A stretch of DNA of 64,000 bases from Trichoderma breve (GCF_028502605.1 NC_079233.1:6138001-6202000), one strand, 5' to 3'; shown: positions 1 to 10,961, numbered from the stretch's first letter. Made by a program: numbers and translations. Notes: generated by a model from the letters alone, not told the origin.

Positions 1-1489
1 TAAAAACGGTGCCTGCAAGAAAAATCATCGATTAGGCACCCCCCTTTCAGCAGGTGAGAACTCCAAGACACATACCGAATCTATCATGAAAACTGTTCAG
101 TACCGACGAAAATGCTTCCCGATCCGCAGATGTAGTTGGGGGTATTAGTCCTGCATATTCATTGATCGAATCCTTGATGAAATCCACAAAGTTTTGGGTT
201 GGCACAAGTGAAGAGCCCTCCAAATCGACAACAGCAAGAGGGAACTACAAGTCCCAATTTTGTTAGTGACTGCATGATAGAAGACATGTGAAAGTGCATA
301 CATACCTCATGGAAAAGATAGAAAGATTTAACATCGCCGGAGTGCTCATGTGACACCTTGTCTCCTGTGCTCCGCGCAAAGCTGCCTCTGACACCAGTCT
401 TTCCGGTGGGCGTAGTGGCTTGGCTACCAACGCATCAATATTCATGAAATCCTTTCTGACCGATAGTACAAGATATCAATACTTACATTGTCGCCTTGAT
501 CGCACTTGTGTCAAAAGCTGCTTTGACGAAACTCTCCTCTGTAGAATCTTGGAACTGCACAGCCTCCCGTGGAGAGCCAGTTGCAGTGTTCCACTTCGGC
601 ATCGCCTCAGGCTTCAATGTGAATACTAGTATGTCTGTTAGCATTATTCTTCGGCTGTAATATTAACATAGTGCTACATACACTGCTCAGCCGCACGAGT
701 GATGTCGATGTCACCATTTTTCTTCTGGGGGACCCAACCATTCAATGCACCTGTACGTTGCCTGAAATTGTTAGCTTGTTGTATATCCAGTGACAGAACA
801 GCTGCGTACAATATTCCCTGCCAATCGTCTGATGATAGATGATCTCGCTCGTCGGAATAGGAGCTCCCTGTTAATGGTTTCTGCTGCCCAGCTATAGCTT
901 TGGCTGACTCCTGCTGCTCAGCCGTAATCGGCACCGGTTCCCGTTGCTCAAGGATGTTCTGGTCTGGCTTTTGTTGTACAGCCGTGGTCGTATCTAACCG
1001 TTGTTGCTCAGTAATGCTTTCATCTGGCCGTTGTTGCTCAACGACGCCCGTATTCGGCTGTTGTTGCTCAACTGTGCCCCTTTCCAGCTCCGGTTGCTTG
1101 GTAGTGCTTGTAACTGGCTCCTGTTGCCCAACAATGCCTACAGCCGGTATCTGTTGCCCACCCATGCTCGTATCTGGTACTTGTTGTCCAATGATGCCTG
1201 TATTAGGCGCCTGTGGCTCAACAATGCTTGTATCTGGTTCCTCTTGTCCAACAATACCTGTAGTTGGCATCTGCTGTCCAACGGCACCTAGATTTGGCTC
1301 TTGTTGCCCAACGATATTTGTATCTGGCTCCTGCTGCTCGGTCGAGGTTGGAACTGGTTCTTGTTGCTCGACCAAGCTGTTATCTGGTTCCTGTTGTCCA
1401 TCTCTGCTCGTAGCTGGCTCCTGCTGAGCAGCCCTGTTCTTCTCCTGCTTTTGCTTCCTGCTCTTGTTCTTTGACTTCTTGCCCGCCAT
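1..1489 (-). CDS. Decapeptide-repeat protein with MACPF/perforin-like segment (3' end outside window)
   Basis: Partial gene that runs off the left edge. I place five exons at 1489-682, 625-487, 423-306, 244-76 and 12-<1; all introns are GT..AG and the phase is kept throughout. The ATG at 1489 is followed by a Lys-rich start (MAGKKSKNKSRKQKQEKNRA). Residues 21-210 are nineteen consecutive 10-residue units of the form [G/E]QQEPxxxxx. After them comes a non-repetitive part: WQGILYAAVLSLD, then FTLKPEAMPKWNTATG, then SFYLFHEFPLAVVDLE..SLVPTQNFVDFI and a final F-x-RFGTVF. The last two stretches resemble the fungal MACPF pattern (a Y/F-rich strand, 'LEPT-EF', then F-x-x-YGxxF), so a MACPF-like pore-forming fold is my best guess. 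This rests on pattern resemblance only, and the rest of the domain is outside the window. No signal peptide is visible. The exon structure is firm; the function is tentative. Confidence 0.65.
860..1429 (-). repeat. Coding minisatellite, 19 units of 30 bp
   Basis: Nineteen in-frame 30-bp units code for degenerate decapeptides such as GQQEPDNSLV, EQQEPVPTST, GQQEPNLGAV and EQQRPDESIT. The QQ and P positions are the most constant, and positions 6-10 vary. There are no frame-breaking units, so the array is under coding constraint. Because the period is a multiple of three, the opposite strand is also open (900-1427 +), which is a by-product. Confidence 0.9.
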
Positions 1490-2086
1490 GGTGATTCAAA
1501 TGAGGATCTCGACAGATTGAAGAATCAGAGTGCTAGCTAAGCTTTGGCATTGTCTAAAGGTTATATATTTGGCAGTGTTTAAGATTTTAAATTAGTTTAA
1601 AAGTCTGAATTCCTGACGTCAGATTGGTCTCCCCCCTCTTGGCTGCTCTTGGCTGCATTCCAACAGCCCAGGCTTAAACCTTGGTGATAGCCGAGAAGTA
1701 TTGCAAATCCGGTAAGACAAACAGTGGCGCCTCTGAGAATATTCTTCCCCTTGGCTTCATGCAAACGGGCCAGGCTGAAACCTTAAATCGTAGCTGAGCT
1801 GTACTACCGGAAATGTCGAACAATATCTCTAAAAAATGAGACACAAAGGGAGGCAGTGAAAATAAGCAGTGACAAAGTGTTATTGTAAAACTCTACGCGA
1901 TACATATTAGTTTATCGCATCTCAGACTCGAGATGACGAGGATACCTCAATCTACATGCACACAGCTCGTATAAAAAAAGAAGCATTTTTACGTTTACAA
2001 GGATAACAAAAAGGAATCGACTGAGTTGCAAAAGTTGCAGAGCCTTTGTATATACATCGGATGCATCCCAGCTGGCGAAATCTGCC
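1490..2086. other. Intergenic region with an imperfect direct repeat
   Basis: This is the promoter side of the repeat/MACPF-like gene and the 3' flank of tRNA-Glu. No coding region is recognised. It holds two related stretches of about 54 bp, at 1648-1700 and 1750-1803, sharing blocks such as CTTGGCT, CCAGGCT, AAACCTT and TAGC-GAG. Confidence 0.6.
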
Positions 2087-2092
2087 AAAAAA
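2087..2092 (-). terminator. Pol III terminator of tRNA-Glu
   Basis: A run of six T on the reverse strand lies 7 nt beyond the tRNA 3' end, as expected for RNA polymerase III termination. Confidence 0.7.
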
Positions 2093-2099
2093 GAATTTT

Positions 2100-2187
2100 C
2101 TCCGATACTGGGAATCGAACCCAGGGCTGCTCGGAGCTTCAATCGAAGATTGAGAGCGAGCGATGTTAGCCACTACACCATATCGGA
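2100..2187 (-). tRNA. tRNA-Glu(CTC) with a 16-nt intron
   Basis: Cloverleaf folded by hand. The acceptor TCCGATA pairs with TATCGGA, the D stem GGTG with CATC, and the anticodon stem GCTCG with CGAGC. The T arm is CTGGG-TTCGATT-CCCAG. The anticodon is CTC, with a canonical intron of 16 nt after position 37 (2150-2135). The A box (TGGTGTAGTGG) and B box (GGTTCGATTCC) are intact. The discriminator base is G, and CCA is not encoded. Confidence 0.93.
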
Positions 2188-2626
2188 CAGGTTTCTTAGA
2201 TGTCTGCTGATTCAGTATTTGTAGCTATAAGGCTCAGCTCCGCATCTGACCTTCGCTACAAGAGCCGCAAGCAGCCTCCCCATGACAGCCTAACATCAAG
2301 CACTAACTGCCTGGAGCCTGGGCCCTTGCATGCTCGCTGCACTTAGAAAGCAACCAGAGTTCCCCGCTCTCCGCGGGGCAGCTCAGCGCTACGACATCAC
2401 TTGGCCTTGTAGCTCGTGATGCTCTATCAGATGACGGTTCTGCCTTGTCGCCTGCTTTCTCGAGCCTTGCACTTGATACGACGCCAAATCAAATAAAGTC
2501 TTCGTCAGCCTCGCATCCACAAGTTTGTACTTTTGACAAATACACCTTGTACAACGACTCGTTCGACCAACTTCTCCAAAACCATTCACCAAAGCTCATT
2601 CGGCATATTGCGACGCAACCGCTACC
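2188..2626. other. Intergenic, tRNA-Glu to ATG7
   Basis: Serves as upstream region for both the tRNA (reverse) and ATG7 (forward). The last 150 bp are C/T- and CAA-rich, as in a fungal 5' UTR. No gene seen. Confidence 0.5.
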
Positions 2627-4822
2627 ATGGACGAGCCGCTTCAGTTCGTGCCGTTCACTTCCGAGATAGAGCTGCCGTTTTACTCGGCGCTCTTCTCGTC
2701 CAAGCTAGACTATGACAAGCTCGACGACTCTGCGCGCGGAATTTTGGGCGTGTACGAGCCGCGGGATGTTGACCCAGATGCAAGCTCCAAGCTGCAGATT
2801 CTCGGAAGCGCCCTGACAAACACGGAGTGCGTCTTTGACATCGAAACGAGCCAACAGGAATAGTGTAAGCTGACGTGCGATACAGTCCCCCTCTAGGAAA
2901 AGCAAGAGCCGAAGGCATCATCAAAAATGTCAATACCATCGAAGATTTCAGAAAGACCGACAAAGCCGCCATGTTGAAGCTTGCAGGCAGGCAGATCTGG
3001 GACGCTATTAAAGACGGCAGCATTTACTCTGTTCCCTCGCTCCTATCCTCGTTCATAATTCTATCATACGCCGATCTCAAGAAATACAGATTTATATACT
3101 GGTGTGCATTTCCTGCGCTGCACTCAGACGCGCAGTGGAAGCGCTCTGGCCCCATCCAACGCCTCAACTCGGACGAGACTACAGCCCTTATGGATCGCGT
3201 CGGTACATGGAGATATATCGTGGATAAGCGTGAGCATGGATTCTTCTTGGCCAAGAAGATATGGGGGGAGAAGCCAAAGGATTTGAACGAACATGACCCG
3301 GCACTCAAGATTCCATACAGATGGGAGGTGGCCTCACTGCGAAGTTTTGAAGATGGCTTCTTTGACGGTGTTGCCGAGGAGGATCGCTTCGTCACATTTT
3401 TGGATCCATCAACTTTCTCAGAAGGTCCCTCATGGCCGCTGCGCAATCTCCTGATTCTGATTCGCCATCGATTCCGCTTGTCCAAGATCAATATTCTGTG
3501 TTTCAGAGATGAATGGTCCAGAAGGCATGAGGCCAAAAGCATCATTATACCCATTACGATGGACCCCGTTGAGGATATGGAGATTAAAGAGATGCCCAAG
3601 GTTACAGGTTGGGAGCGAGCAAAGAACGGCAAGCTTCAAGCACAACTGGCAAACTTGGGCGAGTACATGGACCCTAACAGGTTGGCTGATTCTTCAGTCG
3701 ACTTGAATCTAAAGTTGATGAAGTGGCGACTGGCCCCAGATTTGAACCTCGATGTAATCAAGAACACCAAATGCTTGCTGTTGGGTGCCGGGACGCTGGG
3801 TGGCTACGTCTCACGAAACTTGCTGGGCTGGGGTGTGAGGAAAATCACCTTTGTTGACTACGGCAGCGTGTCCTTCTCGAACCCAGTCCGCCAGCCGCTC
3901 TTTGAGTACGACGATTGTCTCAATGGTGGGAAACCAAAGGCTATCCAAGCCGCCGAAATGTTGAAGAGGATATATCCAGGAGTAGATGCTGAGGGCCACT
4001 CCTTTTCTGTGCCGATGCTCGGTCACGCTCTCGCTGATGAGGCGAGAACAAAAGCCGACTATGACAAGCTTGAAGCCTTGATTGATGCGCACGATGTCAT
4101 CTTCTTGCTGATGGACACTCGCGAATCGCGTTGGCTACCAACAGTGATGGGAAAAGCAGCCGGCAAAATTGTCATGAATGCTGCCCTGGGATTCGATTCA
4201 TACGTGGTTATGCGGCACGGTGCTGAAGGGCAACAAGAGGGGCAACACTCTCTTGGATGTTACTTTTGCAATGATGTTGTCGCCCCAGCTGATGTAAGTT
4301 CCCCTAAAGATTTTCGGTTCCCTGTCACGTTTCTAACGGTATTTGTGCGTGCAGTCTATGAAGGATCAAACGCTTGATCAGCAGTGTACCGTGACTCGAC
4401 CCGGAGTTGCTGCCATTGCCTCTGCACTCTTAGTTGAGCTCTTGACAAGCCTCTTGCAACATCCGCTAAAGAACGGCGCCCCGGCACCTCAGCCGAGGCC
4501 AGGCGTCACGCTCGAAAGGGAACCCCCTGATCATCCGCTTGGCCTCGTGCCGCATCAGATCCGTGGCTATGTATCCACCTTTCAGAACATTGTCCTTCGC
4601 GGGCAATCATACGACAGCTGTAGCGCATGTAGCCCCAAGATCCTAGACGCCTTCCGCAACGACGGGTGGGGATTTGTCAAGAAGGCTCTCCAAGAAAAGG
4701 ATTACGTCGCCGAGCTATCTGGCCTCGCAGAACTCCAGCGCAAGGCTGCGGAACTGGACGCCCAGTTAGACTGGGACGAAGAGGAGGAGGGGGTTGAAGA
4801 GGGCGACGGAGAATTGCTCTAA
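2627..4822 (+). CDS. ATG7: Atg7, E1-like activating enzyme of autophagy
   Basis: Activates the ubiquitin-like proteins Atg8 and Atg12 by adenylation and thioester formation, then passes them to the E2 enzymes Atg3 and Atg10 in the cytosol. Exons are 2627-2826, 2886-4293 and 4355-4822, giving 691 residues, the usual family size. The first intron has a GTGCGT donor; joining there gives [21 protein letters not shown], which matches the conserved N-terminal domain. The ThiF-type nucleotide-binding loop [11 protein letters not shown] is near residue 367, followed by [18 protein letters not shown]. The catalytic cysteine is Cys547 in [11 protein letters not shown]. Zinc-ligand CxxC pairs (GCYFC near the second splice junction, and SCSACSP) are present. 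The C terminus ends in an acidic stretch ([15 protein letters not shown]), which family members use to recruit Atg8. The gene is intact and lies between two tRNA genes. Confidence 0.97.
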
Positions 4823-5210
4823 ATTCGTTGTTCACCTTTCATTCTTTCTTTTCACATTCACTCGTTCATACGGTACATTTACATGCTCGGGATTATATGC
4901 GGCACATGGTAAAGGATTGGGGATCATTTAGAATTGGCGCTCTTCTTTGGTTATTCTTTCAACGTCTTGTATTGGCCAGGGATGTGATCGAACATATGTG
5001 TATGTTGTTGCCTTTTGTGGGTGGAGAGGGCTACTGTTGTATATGAGGCAGGATTGAATATTATCCTTATGTTTATAGTTGTCCTGCCGGTGATGAAGTT
5101 GTAGCAGCCCTATTCTCCAATGAAGCGTTGCGGCGCTCCGAAACAATCGCTTGCAAGATGTCGCGATGGATGTATAACTATGGACACGACAGATCGCATC
5201 ACCAATGAAC
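4823..5210. other. 3' flank of ATG7
   Basis: T-rich 3' UTR-like sequence up to tRNA-Val. Nothing else recognised. Confidence 0.5.
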
Positions 5211-5298
5211 GGTTCCGTGGTCTAGTTGGTTATGACATTTCGTTAACAGTTAGTTGACACCACCGAAAAGGTCCCCGGTTCGAGCCCGGGCGGAATCA
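5211..5298 (+). tRNA. tRNA-Val(AAC) with a 14-nt intron
   Basis: The acceptor GGTTCCG pairs with CGGAATC (one G-T pair), the anticodon stem TTTCG with CGAAA, and the T arm is CCCGG-TTCGAGC-CCGGG. The anticodon is AAC, and a 14-nt intron follows position 37 (5249-5262). The following CCA in the DNA is probably chance. A run of seven T lies 5 nt downstream. Confidence 0.93.
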
Positions 5299-5303
5299 CC
5301 ATC

Positions 5304-5310
5304 TTTTTTT
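5304..5310 (+). terminator. Pol III terminator of tRNA-Val
   Basis: Seven consecutive T immediately downstream of the tRNA. Confidence 0.75.
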
Positions 5311-5821
5311 GGTTCTTCCTTCCATTGCTTTCTTTATTTTCATTTTTGCCTTTTTACTTTTTGAATATATATAGTCTGTCAATTCAATCAATTGTTTAAT
5401 TTGCATCGGTAGGTTGCAAGTTCAAACCACTCGCTTGTTATTCAACACACGCATCACAGAAATGAGATCAAAGCTTGTTTGAGACTGAATAAAGGTAGGT
5501 ATTTGTAATTAGAGGAAGTCGGGTATCAATTCATTAACAATAGCCAAACCTGACGCCCCTTTCAAACAGGGTGCATCTGCCTCCAGCCAACAAGAGAGAA
5601 AAAACAAAAGAAAAGCCATAAAGGAAAGCCTACTGTCATTATGGCGTCTATGACCGGCCAAGTGGTGAGCCGGCGACCGTAAAATTCACTCCTCCACTGA
5701 CGCATCCATTCTAAAACGACAATTGCCGGTCAAACGTGGAGTAATTGGTGCCTGCACGACATGATGCCGTGCGACGACATGACGCTTTGATTCCGGCGGG
5801 ATACGGGAGCGGAAGGCGGGC
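5311..5821. other. Intergenic, tRNA-Val to PMP3 3' end
   Basis: A/T-rich, with pyrimidine runs at the left end. No coding sequence recognised. Confidence 0.5.
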
Positions 5822-6237
5822 TTAGTATTTCAATATGATGTACAGAGCGTGGATGATACCAGGGAAGTAACCTGAGGTGGATCAAGTCAGTCAGGCGCCC
5901 GAGAAAATGGAATCACAGTGACGTGAGGGCTGCAATTGGCGGTGAGTGGCAGTTTTTGACATACCCAGGATTGTGAGAAGGATGTTGATCAAGAGGTCTG
6001 CACCGCAGCCTCGCTCGAGGAAGACACCGATGGGCGGCAGAATGATGGCAAGAATAATCTTGCAGATATCGCTGAAGGAGAAGATATGATCAGCATTGTC
6101 CAGTGATTGGGCCTCGATATCATCCCAGCTCTCATTGATCGCGTGCCGTCGAAGAGGAAGCGGGTTTGAGAGCTGCGGGGAAGATGACGGAAGCCACGGG
6201 ACGTCAAGCTCGAAGCTTACCTAGTGGTGAAAGGCAT
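5822..6237 (-). CDS. PMP3: PMP3 plasma-membrane proteolipid (UPF0057 family)
   Basis: Small hydrophobic protein of the plasma membrane. In yeast its loss hyperpolarises the membrane and causes sodium sensitivity, so the family is tied to ion homeostasis and stress. It is encoded in three exons, 6237-6221, 6071-5965 and 5871-5822, giving 57 residues. Exon 1 is only 17 nt (MPFTT plus two bases), which is why no long ORF shows it. The order is MPFTTSDICK, a first membrane helix IILAIILPPIGVFL, the family signature ERGCGADLLIN, and a second helix ILLTILGYFPGIIHALYII ending in KY. Length and motifs match the family exactly. Confidence 0.95.
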
Positions 6238-7970
6238 GTTGGATATGTGTTTCGCGCAAGGCTCAAGGGCTCAACGTCTTTTGGGTATATCGATGCTGCT
6301 AAGAGGGCTTCAAGGGCGCAATGATGTTGTTTTGGTGAAGACCAGGAAGATCGCGGAGTAAAGATGAAAAGCTGTGTGAGACACAAAAGGGAGAAGAGCG
6401 GACAAGAAGGTTTCTGCGAAGCTTGTACTATTTATTGCCGTGGCTCGTCATCTTGGCCCTTCCCAGACATTCCGGCCAAGAAGGAGAAAAGGAAGCCGGC
6501 TTCCATGTTGCGTCATCGACTGGTCAAGCCACACATCATACTCTTACGGAGTAGGGGGGAGGGAACAAGAAGCCATTCGATCCAATGCCATTTCGGGACA
6601 AAAACACCAGTGACGAGAAATTGGGCGGGCTTAGGGCGGTATCATGCAGGGGCTAACGGGTTGCTTTGCTGCAACAAGGCAGAGAAAAGAAGCCGGCTTG
6701 TTTGGCCCAGTTCCGTGTTACAACACCAATGAAGCAATATGCCATCATGACTTTTTTTTTTCCGACATGAGATTGAAATCAAGCTACGTCATAATCTACA
6801 GGCGTTGCTGCAAGGACCCCCTGCTTAGCGCAGCTTTTGTTTCCATGCTTGCAAGGTTCAAACTTGCCCGCACCGCCACAGATGGGCAGCTGGAGACACC
6901 CGATGGGATGACAAGACAAGCAAACGCCTTCGAACTAACGAGCACGCGCCACAGCGTCGTCGCCACATGACGACAAAACTTGGCCTCATTGGAAGCTTTA
7001 AACGGTCACCAGCCACAGCGTCTGCCGGGAGCAGTTCAAATGCCAGCTCCATTTCCGTGTGTGCCGGTGCGGCTTGTCTCGACGTATGAGTGACCTCAGC
7101 AGCAAAATCTCGTGCAAGCTGCAGCTCCTCCATTCGCCTCAATGCCAGTTTGAATGTTTCTGTTCCCTTTTTAGAAACTTGGGACTCCGTTTCGCTCTAG
7201 CTGCCGTCATGATGAGATGAGGCGGTGCTATGCGGAATCACTGCAATTTGCTGTTGCAGCATCCCATCCCCCATCATGACTACAACTCTTTGCCGTCCCT
7301 CAACTTGCATAACCGCCCGAGCCACAGTGACTTTTTGTCTTGTTCTTGTCCTTGCATGGATCTTTCTCTATCCTGCCCATCACACCCCCCGCTTTAGCTC
7401 CGTCTTGGCTGGACAAATGGCATGACAGGCGCAGCGCTTGGCAGTCAATCTCCCCGATAGTGTGCTCTATCTTGTCCAACGATCAGTGATTCCGAACGCC
7501 GCGCAAGCCGGAGATCCAAGACTTTTTTGACTAATGGATTACAGAACGCAACTCTGTACTGTCACAGGACCCGTATCAAGCGTCGACTACTGGCTGACGC
7601 TGTGAATTGGTCCAAACAAACTAGAGTTGGGCCTGGTCTTGGTCTGCGGGCGCTTCTGTGTGGTAGGTATGGCAACAATCTATCTGGAACCAAGGGTGAC
7701 AGTTTCGTACAGAAGATGGCGTCTAAGATTACACATATGGATTCATTATATATATATAACAAAAAAACTTAGCTGATATGGTGCTCCATCCAGCTGCTAC
7801 GATTACCGCTGCTAACCCCCGTTTTCTCTATCCGTATATAGCCAATTAGCCCCAAACTCAAAGAGTAGCTCTTCGTAATGCTCGTCTCAGCACACAATGC
7901 CCGCCATATCTCCCCCAATATGCTCCGTGTATGATTATGCTTAGTACATGCGCCAATTGACCGTCTCGCC
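6238..7970. other. PMP3 upstream region / GPI11 3' flank
   Basis: 1.7 kb without a recognisable gene. It holds STRE-like pentamers (AGGGG near 6553, CCCCT at 6818-6822) that would suit a stress-responsive PMP3 promoter, but such pentamers are common by chance. A (TA)n-like tract lies at about 7747-7759. Confidence 0.45.
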
Positions 7971-8841
7971 CTACTCGTCCTTTGCGGCAGACGCAGTTCC
8001 TCCGAGCCGCTTGCCGAAGAACACGACGCCGGACAGCCAGCTGCCAAGACATGACCCCGCGTACATGCCGCAGACAATCGTGACAGGCCACTTCTGCCAT
8101 TCTCGATCCCAGTCGAGCGGGATAGGCACGGCGCCCAACCATGCGCCAAGCACCGCGCCTAGCAGGCCGCCCAGCGTCTCGTCCAGAGGCGCAGACAGTC
8201 CAGCCACCGCAATCAGTGCCTGACTATCCACTCCGCGTGCGTAGATGACGGGGAAGATGCCGAGGAGGGAGAAGTGCGCCGCGCAGAGAAAAGTGTGAGT
8301 GATGTGGTCGAGGAAAGGCGCACCGAAGAGGATGAAGAGCGCATGGATGACAGGGGTCGCTATCGTAGAGAGGACGAGGGCGAGGAAGGCAGTCTAGGAT
8401 TAAACAAAAAGGGCACGTGTTAGCATCATCCATTCCAAATCAATGCCGCAAGCAATGTGGCCCAAATCAATCCATCACGGTGATCAATTGGGAGCTTCAT
8501 ACCACCACTGAGCTCGTTCCGGCTTGCTCGGGCTTCTTCTTTTCGCCAGGACGAGCCTTCTTGGCTGCCTTCGCCTGCTGAGAGCCTGCTGCTGGCAGAC
8601 ATAGCACCGCGTATGCGACCTGGACAATGGCCACGATAGGCAGCGCGGATTGTAGCGTCAGTATCGGCTCTGCCACCAGATCGTTGAACTGAGCGGCCAG
8701 CAGCCCGAGCAGGACAGCTACTCGGCCGAAGGCGATGCCCTTTGACAAGGCATTGTCGAACGTCGGGACCGCGGCCACGGTGGCCTTTGGCTTGCTGTCG
8801 GTAGCCGGAGCTGGAGGAGCTTTTGCCAGTGCTGAGGACAT
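7971..8841 (-). CDS. GPI11: GPI11/PIG-F, GPI-anchor ethanolamine-phosphate transfer subunit
   Basis: PIG-F proteins stabilise the ER-membrane enzymes that add ethanolamine phosphate to GPI anchors late in their synthesis. Two exons, 8841-8503 and 8393-7971, give 253 residues. The N terminus is Pro/Ala-rich, then come hydrophobic helices ([18 protein letters not shown] and [19 protein letters not shown]), a Lys-rich loop at the exon end, and in exon 2 further helices ([20 protein letters not shown] and [17 protein letters not shown]). The family-specific end [34 protein letters not shown] is clear. The Kozak context (ACCATGTCC) is good. Identification is strong. Confidence 0.93.
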
Positions 8842-9158
8842 GGTGATTGTGTCTACCGGCGCATTCCTGTGATTCTTGGAGTTTGAGCTATTTGGACAAT
8901 TCGAGGTTCCAGAAACATAGTTCGGCCAATGGCGGGAATCACGTGACTCACCCCAAGGGAGTCCCTTGCTTCACTCTGTGTACATGTGCTATACTTGAAT
9001 CTGGAGGTATCACGATCAAATCATTACGGACAGTTGATTGCTGCGAGCAGCATATAAATACAAATGCATAACCAATCTTTCAGACTTGAGATGTGAAATC
9101 GCGGGACCAAAAACCCTCCGCGCTTGAGCAAACCAAAACCGCTAGCTTAAGGCACCTC
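8842..9158. other. GPI11 promoter / P450 3' flank
   Basis: 317 bp between the GPI11 start and the P450 stop. No gene seen. Confidence 0.5.
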
Positions 9159-10961
9159 CTACGCATGCCTCTCCATCACCTGCACCCACATGTCAGAAAT
9201 GGTAAACAATCCAAGTGAGTTCAAAGCCACCCATGGTTTCGTCGGGTTGATCAGGGCCATGTCAAAATTGCGGAAGATCTATAGCTTTGTCAGCACAATC
9301 CAACCAGATACTCAAGCATACCGTTAAAGAAGAAGCTGGAACTTTCTTGCCCAGCTATGTAAACACAAACATACCTCGAACACTACTTTTCCAATTTCAA
9401 TTTGGGCAACCGCCTTTCCGAGGCATTGGAACTTCCCGTGGCCAAAAATAAGCTCGTTGGTGCGAAGCATGAGAGCGAGCTTATCTTTGTCTTCTTCGAA
9501 CCAGCGCTCTGGACGGAATGCCTTTGCGTCGGGGCCGTAGATCTCGGTGCTGTGGTGCATTGCCAGCGCAGAGTATCCGATACAAGCGCCTCCAGGCAAG
9601 AAGACATCTTCGCCCTTGACTTTGACGGTGTCTCCCTCAGGTGGAATGTCTCGTGAGAAGACGTTTGCGACAGGTGGCCAGACTCTCATGGCCTCACGGA
9701 TTGTGGCCTGAAGATATGGGAGTTGCTTTGCCTGGCTGTGAGTGATGAGGCCATCCTGAGGAGCTTTGCCATCTTGAATGGCTTCGTCGATTTCCTTTTG
9801 GAGCTTTGCGTATACGCGCGGGTTTGTGATGATGTGAAGCAGGGTGCATCGGATGCCAGTTGCTGTGGTGTCGGAGCCGGCAACGATCTGTTCCAAGGCC
9901 TCTGAGCGCAACTCATCGCCTGAGATGCCATGGCGGATGAATGATGCCAGCATATCGGATCGCTTGTCTGTCGGATTTGCGACACGCTCGTTGACATAGC
10001 GGAAGCAAGTGGCCATCATCCTGCCGAACCCCTTGCTGTCTTCTGGCGACGGGGCGATGAATTTGCCGAGGAAGCGCGCCTGCGTGATCCAGCTGAGGCT
10101 AAAGGCAAGACCAAAGTTGGCGATATGAAGGCCTTCTTCACTAGACTGGAGATAATTTTCTACGTCGCTGTCGCTTTGCAGCATGCCGAAAGTCTTGCCC
10201 AGTCCAACTCCGCTGATGACATCCAAAGTGAAGAATTGGACTTTGCGTGCCATATCCACCGGTACAACATTTCCACTTGTGGAAACATACTTAGATCTAA
10301 TCAAGTCAATAAATTCGTGGAGGCGTTCATCAATGCTTTGTTCAAGGTCGGGGTTTTCTCTTCCAGAGTACTGAGTGACAATATTGTGGTCAGCTTGCAA
10401 TGGCTTTCACAAAGAGAGGGTCTTGCGATGCGATACGACATACCCCCGGAGCCATTTGCTTCCTTCGCGCCTCATGCTTCTTGTTGTCTGTCTGCGTAAA
10501 GACATTGTCTCGTCGGTACTCAATGCGGCAAGCCGTATAATACCACTCGGAACGCTTATAGCCGGGCTTATTATTCACATGAATCCACACATCGGGATCA
10601 GATGTAATCAGAACGTTTGGAGCAATCCTTGCTATTGGGCCTGTATTTATTGCACACGGAAAATGCAATTAGTCACCAATGAAACGCTTCGGGACGGATG
10701 ACGTTTTGTTTCTTGGGATATAGGGACCATCGTACCGTATTTCTCACAAATCTCGCCGTACCATTCCTGGCACCTCTGTTGGAACAAAGCTTTCCTGTGA
10801 GGCAGATTGGTGAAGTTGCTCAAGAAGGGTCCTTTGAACGATCTCAATCTCGCGTACGTCACGATCCTCCCAATGACGAAGAAGCTGATGAGACCGCCTG
10901 CGAGCAGGAGGACGGAGCCCGAAATTCCAGCAATACCCTCCATCCTAGACCAATACAACAA
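9159..10961 (-). CDS. Cytochrome P450, pisatin-demethylase-like
   Basis: Haem-thiolate monooxygenase, probably anchored in the ER by an N-terminal helix (ISGSVLLLAGGLISFFVIG). Four exons, 10961-10736, 10640-10444, 10370-9375 and 9278-9159, give 512 residues; a second in-frame ATG lies at 10943. Motifs appear in order: a C-helix WxxxR-like region, the I-helix oxygen-binding AGSDTT (about 305-310), ExxR as EAMR (367-370), FRPERW, and the haem loop FGHGKFQCLGK with ligand Cys457. The haem-loop sequence and the end ISDMWVQVMERHA resemble the pisatin-demethylase/benzoate-hydroxylase group of fungal P450s. The substrate cannot be told from sequence. The next gene on the same strand is a LaeA-like methyltransferase, but no backbone synthase is nearby, so this is not a complete metabolite cluster. 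Confidence 0.9.

Noticed and set aside
900..1427. Forward-strand ORF of 175 codons, Cys/Ser-rich
   Set aside because: It is the antisense of the 30-bp coding repeat; the reverse strand has the spliced, non-repetitive continuation and a plausible start.
3024..3632. Reverse ORF of 202 codons
   Set aside because: Antisense of ATG7 exon 2.
5405..5440. GTTCAAACC, resembling a tRNA B box
   Set aside because: The flanks do not pair and no A box precedes it at the right distance.
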